A program made the position numbers and the translations under genes. Below are positions 1 to 10,319 of a stretch of DNA of 64,000 nt, in pieces. The DNA is taken from the NCBI RefSeq assembly GCF_002920615.1, contig NZ_PQSU01000001.1, positions 62,001 through 126,000 on the forward strand, in the 5' to 3' direction. Source of the stretch: Streptomyces sp. Ru62. GTDB lineage: Bacteria > Actinomycetota > Actinomycetes > Streptomycetales > Streptomycetaceae. The notes under the pieces were generated by a model that made no database searches, had not been told where the DNA came from, and worked only from the letters and a program-made list of their open reading frames with translations. Numbering within the stretch: position 1 is the first letter of the stretch; each line of letters opens with the position of its first letter.

Positions 1-1469
1 AGCCCGAGCAGGACGACCTCGTCCGCGCCGCCCTCACCGACTCCGTGTGCGTGCAGGGCGCCCCCGGCACCGGCAAGACCGCCGTCGGCCTGCACCGGGC
101 CGCGTACCTGCTCTACACCCACCCCAAGCGGCTCCAGCGCTCCGGCCTGCTGATCCTCGGCCCCAACCGCACCTTCCTCGGCTACATCGCCGAAGTGCTG
201 CCCTCCCTCGGCGAGACGGGCGTCCGCCAGTCGACCCTGCTGGACGAGATCGCCCGCCACCCGGTCACCGGCACCGATCCGCTGGAGACCGCGGCGGTCA
301 AGCACGACCCGCGCATGGCCGAGGTGCTGCGCCGGGCGCTGTACGCGCGCGTGACCACCGACGGCGCCGCCGACCTCGTCGTGCCCGACGGCTCCTACCG
401 CTGGCGGGTCCCCGCCGCCGAACTCGCCGACCTGGTCGCTCAGGTGCGCGCCGATGAACCGCCGTACGCCGTCGGACGGGAGCGGGTGCGCACCCGGGTG
501 GTGCGGCGGCTGCGCGACCGGGCCGAACGGCGCTCCGGGGTGCTGCCCGCCTCCTGGGTGCGCCGCGTCGAGCGCTGCCGGCCACTGACCGAGCGGCTCG
601 ACGCCGTGTGGCCGAAGGTCCGCCCCGAGGAGGTCCTCGCCGAACTCCTCACCGACGCCGAGGCGCTGGCCCGGGCGGCCGACGGCCTGCTGGACCCGGA
701 CGAGCGGGCGGCACTGCTCTGGGCCCGCCCGCCGCGCTCGTACAAGTCGGCCCGCTGGTCGGCCGCCGACCTGGTCCTGCTCGACGAACTCGCCGGGCTC
801 GTCGAACACCCCGAGGGCTACGGCCACCTCGTCGTGGACGAGGCGCAGGACCTGTCGCCGATGGAGTGCCGGGCCATCGCCCGCCGCGCCGTGTTCGGAT
901 CCCTGACCGTCCTCGGCGACCTCGCCCAGGGCACCACCCCGTGGGCCGCCCGCGACTGGTCCGTCCAACTGCGCCACCTGGGCCGGCCGGACGCGGCCGT
1001 GGTGCCGCTGACCACCGGGTTCCGGGTGCCGGCGGCCGTGCTGGAGCTCGCCAACCGGTTGCTCGCCCGCCTCGACGTCGCCGTGCCCGCCGCCACCTCG
1101 CTGCGCACGGACGGGGAGCTGACCCTGCGGCCCACCGAGGACCTGCTCGGCACCACCGTGACCGCCGTGCGCGACGCCCTCGACCGGGAGGGCTCGGTCG
1201 GCGTGGTCACGGCCGACGCGGACGCCGACCGGGTGCGCGCGGCACTCGGCCGGGCCGGCCTCGACCCGGCCGGCCCCGACACGCCCGCCGCCCGGCTGAC
1301 CGTCGTCCCCGCGAGCGTGGTCAAGGGCCTGGAGTACGACCACGTCGTCGCCGTGGAACCGGCGGCCGTGGCCGAGGCGGAGGAACGGGGCGCCCACCGG
1401 CTCTACGTGGTGCTCACCCGGGCGGTGTCCCGGCTGGACGTCGTACACAGCCGGCCGCTGCCGTTCTGA
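1..1469 (+). CDS. HelD/HelR-like superfamily 1 ATPase, 3' part
   Basis: Open from the window edge (reading frame begins at base 3), so the N-terminus is missing; about 489 residues are seen. The Walker A motif GAPGTGKT lies about 20 residues in, preceded by PEQDDLVRAAL, as in the Q-motif region of UvrD-like helicases. The Walker B motif VVDEAQDLSP follows at bases 835-861 and GDLAQGT comes soon after. The C-terminal part holds VVKGLEYDHVV and LYVVLTRAV, which match motifs V and VI of superfamily 1. The long insert between Walker A and B and the overall layout fit the actinobacterial HelD/HelR group, which bind RNA polymerase and release it from DNA, rather than a true DNA helicase. The class is fairly sure; the HelR assignment is inference because the N-terminal half is absent. 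Confidence 0.85.
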   Translation, partial: PEQDDLVRAALTDSVCVQGAPGTGKTAVGLHRAAYLLYTHPKRLQRSGLLILGPNRTFLGYIAEVLPSLGETGVRQSTLLDEIARHPVTGTDPLETAAVKHDPRMAEVLRRALYARVTTDGAADLVVPDGSYRWRVPAAELADLVAQVRADEPPYAVGRERVRTRVVRRLRDRAERRSGVLPASWVRRVERCRPLTERLDAVWPKVRPEEVLAELLTDAEALARAADGLLDPDERAALLWARPPRSYKSARWSAADLVLLDELAGLVEHPEGYGHLVVDEAQDLSPMECRAIARRAVFGSLTVLGDLAQGTTPWAARDWSVQLRHLGRPDAAVVPLTTGFRVPAAVLELANRLLARLDVAVPAATSLRTDGELTLRPTEDLLGTTVTAVRDALDREGSVGVVTADADADRVRAALGRAGLDPAGPDTPAARLTVVPASVVKGLEYDHVVAVEPAAVAEAEERGAHRLYVVLTRAVSRLDVVHSRPLPF

Positions 1470-1521
1470 CCGGGGGCGGGGCCCTGGACGGCCGGTGCTC
1501 CGGGCACGAACCTGAAGGGTG

Positions 1522-2019
1522 ATGCTGCTCTTCCTCGACGTGGACGGTCCGCTCATCCCCTTCGGGGCGGCGGACCGCGCCTACCCGCTCCACGACGGCC
1601 CGCCGGTGCCGGCCGGCCACCCGCTGCTGCCCCGCCTCGACCCCGCGCTGGGGCCACGGCTGACGGCGCTGGGCTGCGCACTGGTGTGGGCCACGACCTG
1701 GATGGACGACGCCAACGACTGCATCGCGCCCTGGCTTGGCCTGCCGCCGCTGCCGGTCGTGCGGTGGCCGGACGCGGACGAGCGGCCGGGCCCGCAGTAC
1801 TGGAAGACCCGGACGCTGGCCGACTGGGCGGCGGGCCGGCCCTTCGTCTGGGTGGACGACGAGATCACCGAGGCCGACCGCGCCTGGATCGCCGTCCACC
1901 ACCCGGCCCCGACCCTCCCGCACCGCGTCGACCACCGGTACGGGCTGACGGAGGCCGACTTCGCGGTGCTGGAGGAGTGGCTGGGGGAGCACGCCGGAGG
2001 GGCGCGTGGCCGTGTCTGA
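1522..2019 (+). CDS. HAD-like hydrolase domain protein
   Basis: 165 residues starting with LLFLDVDGPLIPFG, a HAD-type motif I with two aspartates (DVDG). WATTWMDDAN and FVWVDDEITEAD resemble later HAD motifs, and the family is close to the HAD-like domain found in RNA-repair-associated proteins. A GTG at 1519 directly precedes the chosen ATG at 1522; either could start the protein. The gene follows the helicase-like gene by about 50 bases on the same strand. The substrate is unknown. The family call is reasonably sure and the function is not. Confidence 0.75.
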   Translation: MLLFLDVDGPLIPFGAADRAYPLHDGPPVPAGHPLLPRLDPALGPRLTALGCALVWATTWMDDANDCIAPWLGLPPLPVVRWPDADERPGPQYWKTRTLADWAAGRPFVWVDDEITEADRAWIAVHHPAPTLPHRVDHRYGLTEADFAVLEEWLGEHAGGARGRV

Positions 2020-2121
2020 CACGCGGCTCCGGCCCGGGGGCGCGTCCAGCCAGGGCACGCCCGCGGTCGGCGATGGCCGGTGGTCCGGCGACACGGCGCC
2101 GCACGCCCGCCCCGCAGCGCG

Positions 2122-4491
<2,370 letters not shown>

Positions 4492-4566
4492 GCCGGCAAC
4501 CGTAGCGGCGCCCCGACGGCGGGCGCTTCTCCATTCCTGACGCCTTCCCGGTGACACGACACACTC

Positions 4567-4587
4567 TTGCAAGCGGGGTGCTTGCAA
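4567..4587. promoter_or_regulatory. perfect 8-bp inverted repeat, candidate operator
   Basis: TTGCAAGC - GGGGT - GCTTGCAA is a perfect inverted repeat with a 5-base spacer. It sits between the divergent UvrA-paralogue start (4491) and the XRE-regulator start (4618). Its position 30 bases before the regulator start suggests an autoregulatory operator or core promoter element. No binding data are available. Confidence 0.5.
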
Positions 4588-4617
4588 TTGTTAGCGTGGG
4601 TGGGGCAAGGTGGAGGC

Positions 4618-5100
4618 ATGGCATCGCTGAACGTCGGCAACCTCGGTGAGTACCTGCGCGAACAGCGGCGGAACGCCCAGCTGTCGCTGCGGCAGCTCGC
4701 CGACGCCGCCGGGGTGTCCAATCCGTACCTGAGCCAGATCGAGCGTGGACTGCGCAAGCCCAGCGCGGAGGTGCTCCAGCAGGTCGCCAAGGCCCTGCGC
4801 ATCTCCGCCGAGACGCTGTACGTCCGCGCCGGCATCCTCGACGCCGAGCGGGACCGGGACGAGGTCGAGACGCGCGCCGTCATCCTCGCCGACCCCACGC
4901 TCAACGAGCGGCAGAAGCAGGTGCTGCTCCAGATCTACGAGTCCTTCCGCAAGGAGAACGGCTTCGGGATCGGCGAGCGTGCCGAGGACGACGGCCCCGG
5001 GAACGTGGACCAGGGGACCGGCGGCGGCAGCCGTACGGCCGGCTCAGGCGATGCCGCCGGAAGTGACACGGACGCCGGCCCGCGGCGGACGGCCGGATAA
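4618..5100 (+). CDS. XRE-family helix-turn-helix regulator
   Basis: 160 residues. An XRE/Cro-type helix-turn-helix occupies about residues 8-65 (LGEYLREQRRNAQLSLRQLA, then VSNPYLSQIERGLRKPS). A middle helix follows (LNERQKQVLLQIYESFRKEN) and the tail is Gly/Asp-rich and disordered. The ATG at 4618 is preceded by AAGGTGGAGG. It lies 83 bases upstream of an HbhA-like gene, the same pairing as Rv0474-Rv0475 in M. tuberculosis from memory, so it probably controls that operon. A perfect palindrome just upstream (4567-4587) is a candidate binding site. Confidence 0.9.
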   Translation: MASLNVGNLGEYLREQRRNAQLSLRQLADAAGVSNPYLSQIERGLRKPSAEVLQQVAKALRISAETLYVRAGILDAERDRDEVETRAVILADPTLNERQKQVLLQIYESFRKENGFGIGERAEDDGPGNVDQGTGGGSRTAGSGDAAGSDTDAGPRRTAG

Positions 5101-5182
5101 AAGCCGGACCAGGGCTCCGGACGCCCGCCGCGGACCACACCAACCCAGCCGAACGCGAATCCGATCCGGGAGGACCCTCACC

Positions 5183-5794
5183 ATGGCCATCACCGACGAC
5201 CTGCGCAAGACCCTCAGCGACCCGACCCCGCTCTACTTCGCCGCCGGCACCGCCGACCTGGCGCTTCAGCAGGCCAAGAAGGTGCCGGCCCTGGTCGAGC
5301 AGCTGCGCGCCGAGGCCCCGGCGCGCATCGAGGCCGTGCGCAACACCGACCCGAAGGCCGTGCAGGAGAAGGCCACCGCCCGCGCCAAGGAGGCGCAGGA
5401 GACCCTTCAGGCCAAGGTCAACGAGTTCATCGGGACCATCGACGTCGACCTCAAGAAGCTCGGCGAGACCGCCCAGGACCTCGCCCTGCGCAGCGTCGGC
5501 GTCGCCGCCGAGTACGCCGTCAAGGCCCGCGAGACCTACGAGCGGGTCGCCGAGCACGGCGAGCAGGCCGTGAAGACCTGGCGCGGCGAGGCCGCCGAGG
5601 AGATCGAGGAGCTGGCGATCGCGGTCGAGGGCAAGCCCGAGCCGGTCGAGGTCAAGGACGACCAGCCGAAGCCGGCCGAGGCGAAGGCCGACCCGGCCGC
5701 GGACAGGAAGCCCGTGGCGAAGAAGGCCCCGGCTCCCCGCAAGACCACCACCCCGACCACCACGGCGAAGAAGACGACCCCGCCGGCCAAGTGA
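5183..5794 (+). CDS. heparin-binding hemagglutinin (HbhA)-like coiled-coil protein
   Basis: 203 residues from the ATG at 5183, with the ribosome site GGGAGGA about 8 bases upstream. The N-terminal part (about residues 1-145) is a long charged helix with heptad character (RARAKEAQETLQAKVNEFIG and similar). The C-terminus is a Lys/Ala/Pro/Thr-rich tail (VAKKAPAPRK, TAKKTTPPAK) like the Lys-rich heparin-binding tail of mycobacterial HBHA. There is no signal peptide. The XRE gene upstream and the DUF2516 gene downstream give the same trio as Rv0474-Rv0476. In mycobacteria the protein is surface-exposed and linked to membrane organisation and lipid inclusions; the role in Streptomyces is unknown. 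Confidence 0.85.
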   Translation: MAITDDLRKTLSDPTPLYFAAGTADLALQQAKKVPALVEQLRAEAPARIEAVRNTDPKAVQEKATARAKEAQETLQAKVNEFIGTIDVDLKKLGETAQDLALRSVGVAAEYAVKARETYERVAEHGEQAVKTWRGEAAEEIEELAIAVEGKPEPVEVKDDQPKPAEAKADPAADRKPVAKKAPAPRKTTTPTTTAKKTTPPAK

Positions 5795-5816
5795 CCATGG
5801 CCGACGAGACGGGTCC

Positions 5817-5845
5817 GGGCCGGGCACCTTTGGGGTGTCCGGCCC
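5817..5845 (+). terminator. rho-independent-type terminator after HbhA-like gene
   Basis: A 12-bp stem (GGGCCGGGCACC with GGTGTCCGGCCC, one G-U pair) encloses a 5-base loop and is followed by GTTCT. It lies 22 bases past the stop of the HbhA-like gene and before the DUF2516 gene. Confidence 0.6.
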
Positions 5846-5903
5846 GTTCTATGGGTACGGTGGCGGCGTAGCAGGGATCGGCAGACAACGGGCGGTGGAC
5901 AGC

Positions 5904-6251
5904 ATGCTGATGTTGGGCTTCGCGGGTTTCATGGGCATCTTGAAGATCATTCTGATGGCCCTGGCCGCGTTCGGGCTGTTCGACGCCGCGTTCCGGCGCG
6001 AGGACGCCTTCCGCGCCGCCGACAAGCAGAACAAGGTCTTCTGGCTGATCATCCTCGCCATCGCCCTCGTGGTCAGCTACCTGTTCTCGCTCCTGTCCAT
6101 CCTCCCCATCGCCGGCGCGGTGGCGAGCATCGTCTACCTCGTCGACGTCCGCCCCGCCCTCCAGCAGGTGGGCGGCGGCCGCGGGTGGGGCCGCCGCCGG
6201 GGCGGAAGCAGCAGCGACGGCCCGTACGGCCCGTACAACGGCGGCCGCTGA
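5904..6251 (+). CDS. DUF2516 family membrane protein
   Basis: 115 residues from the ATG at 5904. A GTG at 5895 and an upstream frame to 5835 are alternatives, but the upstream frame runs into the terminator stem. Three hydrophobic segments are visible: MLGFAGFMGILKIILMALAA, VFWLIILAIALVVSYLFSLL and ILPIAGAVASIVYLV. A Gly/Arg/Ser-rich cytosolic tail follows. DUF2516 proteins sit next to HbhA in actinobacteria (Rv0476 in M. tuberculosis, from memory). The molecular function is unknown. Confidence 0.8.
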   Translation: MLMLGFAGFMGILKIILMALAAFGLFDAAFRREDAFRAADKQNKVFWLIILAIALVVSYLFSLLSILPIAGAVASIVYLVDVRPALQQVGGGRGWGRRRGGSSSDGPYGPYNGGR

Positions 6252-6355
6252 CGGCATCCCGCCGGCGGGACCGCTCGCCGAGTGCGTGTGTGGGAACAGC
6301 CAGGAGCTGCCGGTACCCGGCCGACGGCGCGGAACCGCGCACGGCGGGATTCCGC

Positions 6356-7657
6356 CTACCGCGTCCGATCCAGCAGCACCACCGCGACGTCGTCGGTCAG
6401 CTCGCCCCCGTTGAGGTCCCGCACCTCGCTCACCGCGGCCCGCAGCAGCGCCTCCCCCCGCAGTCCCTCGGACAGCTGCCGGCGGATCATCTCCAGCATG
6501 CCGTCCTGACCGAGCCGTTCCCCGCCCTCACCGACCCGGCCCTCGATCAGCCCGTCGGTGTAGAGCATCAGGCTCCACTCGGCACCCAGCTCGACCTGCA
6601 TCCGCGGCCAGCGGGCGCCGGGCAGCAGCCCCAGCGCGGGGCCGTTGTTCTCGTAGGGGAGCAGCCGCGCCGGCCGGCCGGGGCGGGCGATCAGCGGGGC
6701 CGGATGGCCGGCCAGGCACAGACCGGCCCGGCGGCCGTCGGGCGCGATGTCCACCGTGCACAGCGTCGCGAAGATCTCCTCGTCCGCGCGCTCGTGCTCC
6801 AGCACCTGCTGCATGGTGTTCAGCAGCTCGTCCCCGCACAGCCCGGCCAGGGTCAGCGCCCGCCAGGCGATGCGCAGCTCCACGCCGAGTGCGGCCTCGT
6901 CCGGGCCGTGTCCGCAGACATCGCCGATCATGGCGTGCACGGTGCCGTCGGGGGTGCGGACGGCGTCGTAGAAGTCGCCCCCGAGCAGCGCTCGGGACCG
7001 GCCGGGGCGGTAGCGGGCGGCGAACCGCAGCGAGGAGCCCTCCAGCAGCGGGGTCGGCAGCAGGCCGCGCTCCAGCCGGCGGTTCTCCTGCGCGCGCATC
7101 TTGCCCTCGGCGAGCCGCCGCTCGGCGGTGTCGGACCGCTTGCGCTCCACCGCGTACCGGATGGCGCGGCTGAGCAGCCGGCCGTCCAGCTCGTCCCGGA
7201 AGAGGTAGTCCTGGGCGCCCACGCGCACGGCCTCGGCGCCGCGCTCGGCGTCGCCGGAGGCGGTCAGCGCGAGCACGGCGTGCCGGGGCGCGAGCTGGAG
7301 GACGTGCCTGAGCACGGCCAGCTCGTCGTCGGTGCCGCTGCCGCCCGGCGCCGGGAGCGCCAGGTCCAGCAGGATGCAGTGGACGTCGTCGGTGAGCAGC
7401 CGCTCGGCCTCGGTGAGGTTGCGGGCGGTGCGGACGCGGATCGGCTTGCCGGCCGAGTCCAACAGGTCGGGCACGATCGGCGAGCCGGCCGGATCGTCCT
7501 CGATCAGCAGCAGGGTGAGAGTGGCGCCGGTGCCGTTCACGGCCGTGGCGTCGCGGTGGGCCTCTTCCTTGAGGGGGCCGCCGACTGCGCGGGCGGCCTG
7601 CGCCTGACCACTCTCCACGGCCGGGATCGCTCTCTGCCGCGGTACGGGTACGGGCAT
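6356..7657 (-). CDS. response-regulator receiver + PP2C/SpoIIE phosphatase
   Basis: 433 residues from the ATG at 7657 (AGGAA just upstream). An N-terminal receiver domain spans about residues 45-165: LLLIEDDP acid pair, CILLDLALP phosphoacceptor aspartate and VLALTASGD. A linker helix follows, then a PP2C-type SpoIIE phosphatase domain (about 200-433) with LGGDFYDAV, IGDVCGHGPDEAAL and GGELTDDVAVVLL metal-binding aspartates. Such proteins dephosphorylate anti-sigma-factor antagonists in partner-switching stress pathways. It converges with the DUF2516 gene. No anti-sigma or antagonist gene is adjacent, so the partner is unknown. Confidence 0.9.
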   Translation of the reverse strand: MPVPVPRQRAIPAVESGQAQAARAVGGPLKEEAHRDATAVNGTGATLTLLLIEDDPAGSPIVPDLLDSAGKPIRVRTARNLTEAERLLTDDVHCILLDLALPAPGGSGTDDELAVLRHVLQLAPRHAVLALTASGDAERGAEAVRVGAQDYLFRDELDGRLLSRAIRYAVERKRSDTAERRLAEGKMRAQENRRLERGLLPTPLLEGSSLRFAARYRPGRSRALLGGDFYDAVRTPDGTVHAMIGDVCGHGPDEAALGVELRIAWRALTLAGLCGDELLNTMQQVLEHERADEEIFATLCTVDIAPDGRRAGLCLAGHPAPLIARPGRPARLLPYENNGPALGLLPGARWPRMQVELGAEWSLMLYTDGLIEGRVGEGGERLGQDGMLEMIRRQLSEGLRGEALLRAAVSEVRDLNGGELTDDVAVVLLDRTR

Positions 7658-7946
7658 TTCCTGGGTTCCTTCCCTCCCCCCGAGGGCACGGCGGCGTCGA
7701 GGGGTCTCGACCCACCGACCGGGACCATAGCGGCTGGGACCGCCCCGACGGAATGGTGTGAGCCGCGTCGCTCCCGTGCGCGCCACTGTCATATGCCGCG
7801 TTCCGTACCGCAGTTGGACACACCGACGGCCCCGGCGGGATGACGAAGCTCACGTCCTGGGGGAGTTTGGGGCGGATCGTGCGTGCGGTGGGTCACATGA
7901 CGTACGTCACCGGGGAGATGACCCGCACCGCACCGCGCGCGACCGG

Positions 7947-9050
7947 TCACGCGTCCGGTCGTACGACCCCCAGGATCGGCATCGAGCCGGCACCCGCGAT
8001 CGTCACCGTCCGCCCGGGGCGCGGCGCGTGGATGATCGTGCCGTCGCCGATGTACATCCCGACGTGGCTGGCGTCGTCGAAGTAGATGACGAGGTCACCG
8101 GGGCGCATGTCCTTCACCTCGACGTGCTTGAGCTGCTTCCACTGCTCCTGCGAGGTGCGCGGCACGGGATGGCCGGCCGCCGCCCAGGCCTGGGAGGTCA
8201 GGCCCGAGCAGTCGAAGGAGTCCGGGCCCTCGGCGCCCCACACATACGGCTTGCCGAGCTGCCGGGTGGCGTACTGCACGGCCTTCTCGCCCTGTGCGGA
8301 GGCCTTTCCGTGGACGTCCTTCAGGGCGCCGGTGTCCAGCCAGGCGGTCTGCGCCCTGGCCGCGGCCTCCCGCTCCAGCTCGGCGAGCCGCTCCTTCTCC
8401 TTCTTCTCCAGCCGGGACTGGAGCTTCTCGGCCGCGTCGATCTGCTTCTCGATCTTCTTCTTGGCGGCGTCCTTGGCCTTGCGGTTCGCCTCCAGCTCCT
8501 TCCAGCGGTCGGAGGCGTCGTCGGCGTAACTCTGCAACTCCTGCTGGGTGCGGGCCTTTTCCGCCATCAGCTTCTTCGCCGCCTGCTGGCCCTGGAGCAC
8601 CCGTCCGGCGCCGTCCAGGAACCGGCCCGGGTCGTCACTGAGCAGGAACCGGGCGGTGTCGGACAGGCCACCGGTGCGGTACTGGTCGCGGGCGGCGGCG
8701 CCCGCCTGGTCCTTGAGCTCGTCCAGTTTCCGCCGGCCGGCCACGATCTTCTTCGCCAGCTCCACGATCTCGGCGGACTGCTTCTCCGCCTTCTCCTCGG
8801 CCGCGTTGTACGCGTCGGTGGCCACGGCGGCGTCGTGGTAGAGCTTGTCGAGCTTCGCGCGGACCTCTTCAAGATCCTTGCTGGGCGCGGGAGTCGGGGT
8901 CGGTATGGGAGTCGCCGTGGGTGTGGGGGTCCCGGACGGGGTGCGGGAGGGCTCGGGAACCGCGAACGCGGTGCCGGGCGCCGACAGGACGGTCACCGCG
9001 CAGATCACGGTCAGGGCGGCCGTGAGCAGGCCGCGCTTGCCCGGTCCCAT
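7947..9050 (-). CDS. secreted NlpC/P60 peptidoglycan endopeptidase
   Basis: 367 residues. A Sec signal peptide is visible (KRGLLTAALTVICAVTVLSA, cleavage near AFA-VPE), followed by a Thr/Pro-rich linker. A long Lys/Glu/Ala coiled coil covers about residues 58-235. The C-terminal NlpC/P60 domain has the catalytic cysteine in DSFDCSGLTSQAW and the histidine in SHVGMYIGDG, with GDLVIYF between them. This is the RipA-like layout used to cut D-Glu-mesoDAP or LL-DAP bonds in peptidoglycan. The start ATG at 9050 follows GGGGGAAG. The 244 bases upstream (9051-9294) show no clear riboswitch. Confidence 0.92.
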   Translation of the reverse strand: MGPGKRGLLTAALTVICAVTVLSAPGTAFAVPEPSRTPSGTPTPTATPIPTPTPAPSKDLEEVRAKLDKLYHDAAVATDAYNAAEEKAEKQSAEIVELAKKIVAGRRKLDELKDQAGAAARDQYRTGGLSDTARFLLSDDPGRFLDGAGRVLQGQQAAKKLMAEKARTQQELQSYADDASDRWKELEANRKAKDAAKKKIEKQIDAAEKLQSRLEKKEKERLAELEREAAARAQTAWLDTGALKDVHGKASAQGEKAVQYATRQLGKPYVWGAEGPDSFDCSGLTSQAWAAAGHPVPRTSQEQWKQLKHVEVKDMRPGDLVIYFDDASHVGMYIGDGTIIHAPRPGRTVTIAGAGSMPILGVVRPDA

Positions 9051-9294
9051 ACGTCTTCCCCCAAACTGATTTACCGTCAGTAACTTACGGGCGTCTGAGG
9101 GATCGTGCCACGGCCGCGCGCAAAGCGACAGAGGCCGTCGGAAACCGGAATTCCCCCGCTCGCCACCGGATACGACGATCTCCTCGCCGGTGTGACGAAC
9201 GACGCACGGAGATCGTTCCGTCTCCGGTGCCCCGAACGGGTGATACCGACGCGGCGTCAGACGCGGGCCCCGCTGTCCGGCCCGGGTGCCGGGA

Positions 9295-10107
9295 TCAGAC
9301 CCGGGGCGCCAACGCCGCCCAGGCCACCGTCACTTCGCCCTGCCGCCAGCGGGCCGGGGAGTCGGTGACGGGCCAGTCGGCGGTCAGGTCCCGCACCGCG
9401 CGCAGCCAGCGCTGCCGGGCGCCGTAGGAGGCGTAGGGCGCGGCGGCGGCCCAGGCACGGTCGAAGTCACGCAGGAAGGAGTGCACCGGCTCGCCCGGGA
9501 CGTTGCGGTGGATCAGTGCCTTCGGCAGGCGCTCGGCGAGGTCGGAGGGGCGGTCCAGGGAGCCCAGCCGGGTGGCGAAGGTGACCGTGCGCGGACCCTC
9601 CGGGCCGAGCGCCACCCACACGTGCCGCCGCCCGATCTCGTCACACGTCCCCTCCACCAGCAGCCCGCCACGCGAGCCGCCGGCCGCCGGGGCGAGCCGC
9701 GCGCGCAGCCGCTCCCAGACCGCCGCGACCTCGTCCTCGTCGTACTGGCGCAGCACGTTGGCGGCCCGGATGAGCACCGGGCGCCCGGGCACCGGGATCT
9801 CGAAGCCGCCGTGCCGGAAGGTCAGCCCCTCCCGCTCGTACGGCCGGGCCGCCGCGACCCGCTCCGGTTCGATCTCGACACCGACGACACGCGCGCGGGG
9901 CGCTGCCGCGCGCAGCCGGGTCAGCAGTTCCACGGCGGTCCAGGGAGCGGCACCGTATCCCAGGTCGACCGCCACCGGCTCGCTCGCGCGGCGCAGCTCG
10001 GCGCCGTGCGTGGCCGCGATCCAGCGGTCCATGCGGCGCAGCCGGTTGGGGTTGGTGGTCCCGCGCGTCACCGTTCCCACGGGGCGGGTGGCGGCGCGGG
10101 CTGTCAT
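9295..10107 (-). CDS. class I SAM-dependent methyltransferase
   Basis: 270 residues from the ATG at 10107; an in-frame extension to 10215 has no good ribosome site. VAVDLGYGAAPWTAVELL is a motif I (glycine loop), VVGVEIEPER the acidic end of strand 2, and LIRAANVLRQYDEDEV the post-motif region. Substrate unknown. It is divergent from mshA, with 212 bases between the starts. It is conserved beside mshA in Streptomyces as far as I recall, but no link to mycothiol synthesis is established. Confidence 0.8.
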   Translation of the reverse strand: MTARAATRPVGTVTRGTTNPNRLRRMDRWIAATHGAELRRASEPVAVDLGYGAAPWTAVELLTRLRAAAPRARVVGVEIEPERVAAARPYEREGLTFRHGGFEIPVPGRPVLIRAANVLRQYDEDEVAAVWERLRARLAPAAGGSRGGLLVEGTCDEIGRRHVWVALGPEGPRTVTFATRLGSLDRPSDLAERLPKALIHRNVPGEPVHSFLRDFDRAWAAAAPYASYGARQRWLRAVRDLTADWPVTDSPARWRQGEVTVAWAALAPRV

Positions 10108-10319
10108 GAGTACGAGGGTAAGCGGACGCCGCCGCGGGCCTGCCCCTCGGGGCGCACCGCCGCCGACGCCATCCGCATTCGAACCGTTGATCGATCCTGG
10201 GTAATGATTCGGCAAAGCCGCCTGAGCAGGAAATGGGCGGGCACCCGCTCACTGTTGGACCAGCTTGGAGGGCGAGGTGGGCCCTCGTCAGGCATGCCCG
10301 CAACAAGGAGGAACGCCAG

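Noticed and set aside
9051-9294. c-di-AMP (ydaO-type) riboswitch before the NlpC/P60 gene
   Set aside because: Such riboswitches precede similar hydrolases in Streptomyces, but I could not find the conserved core here.
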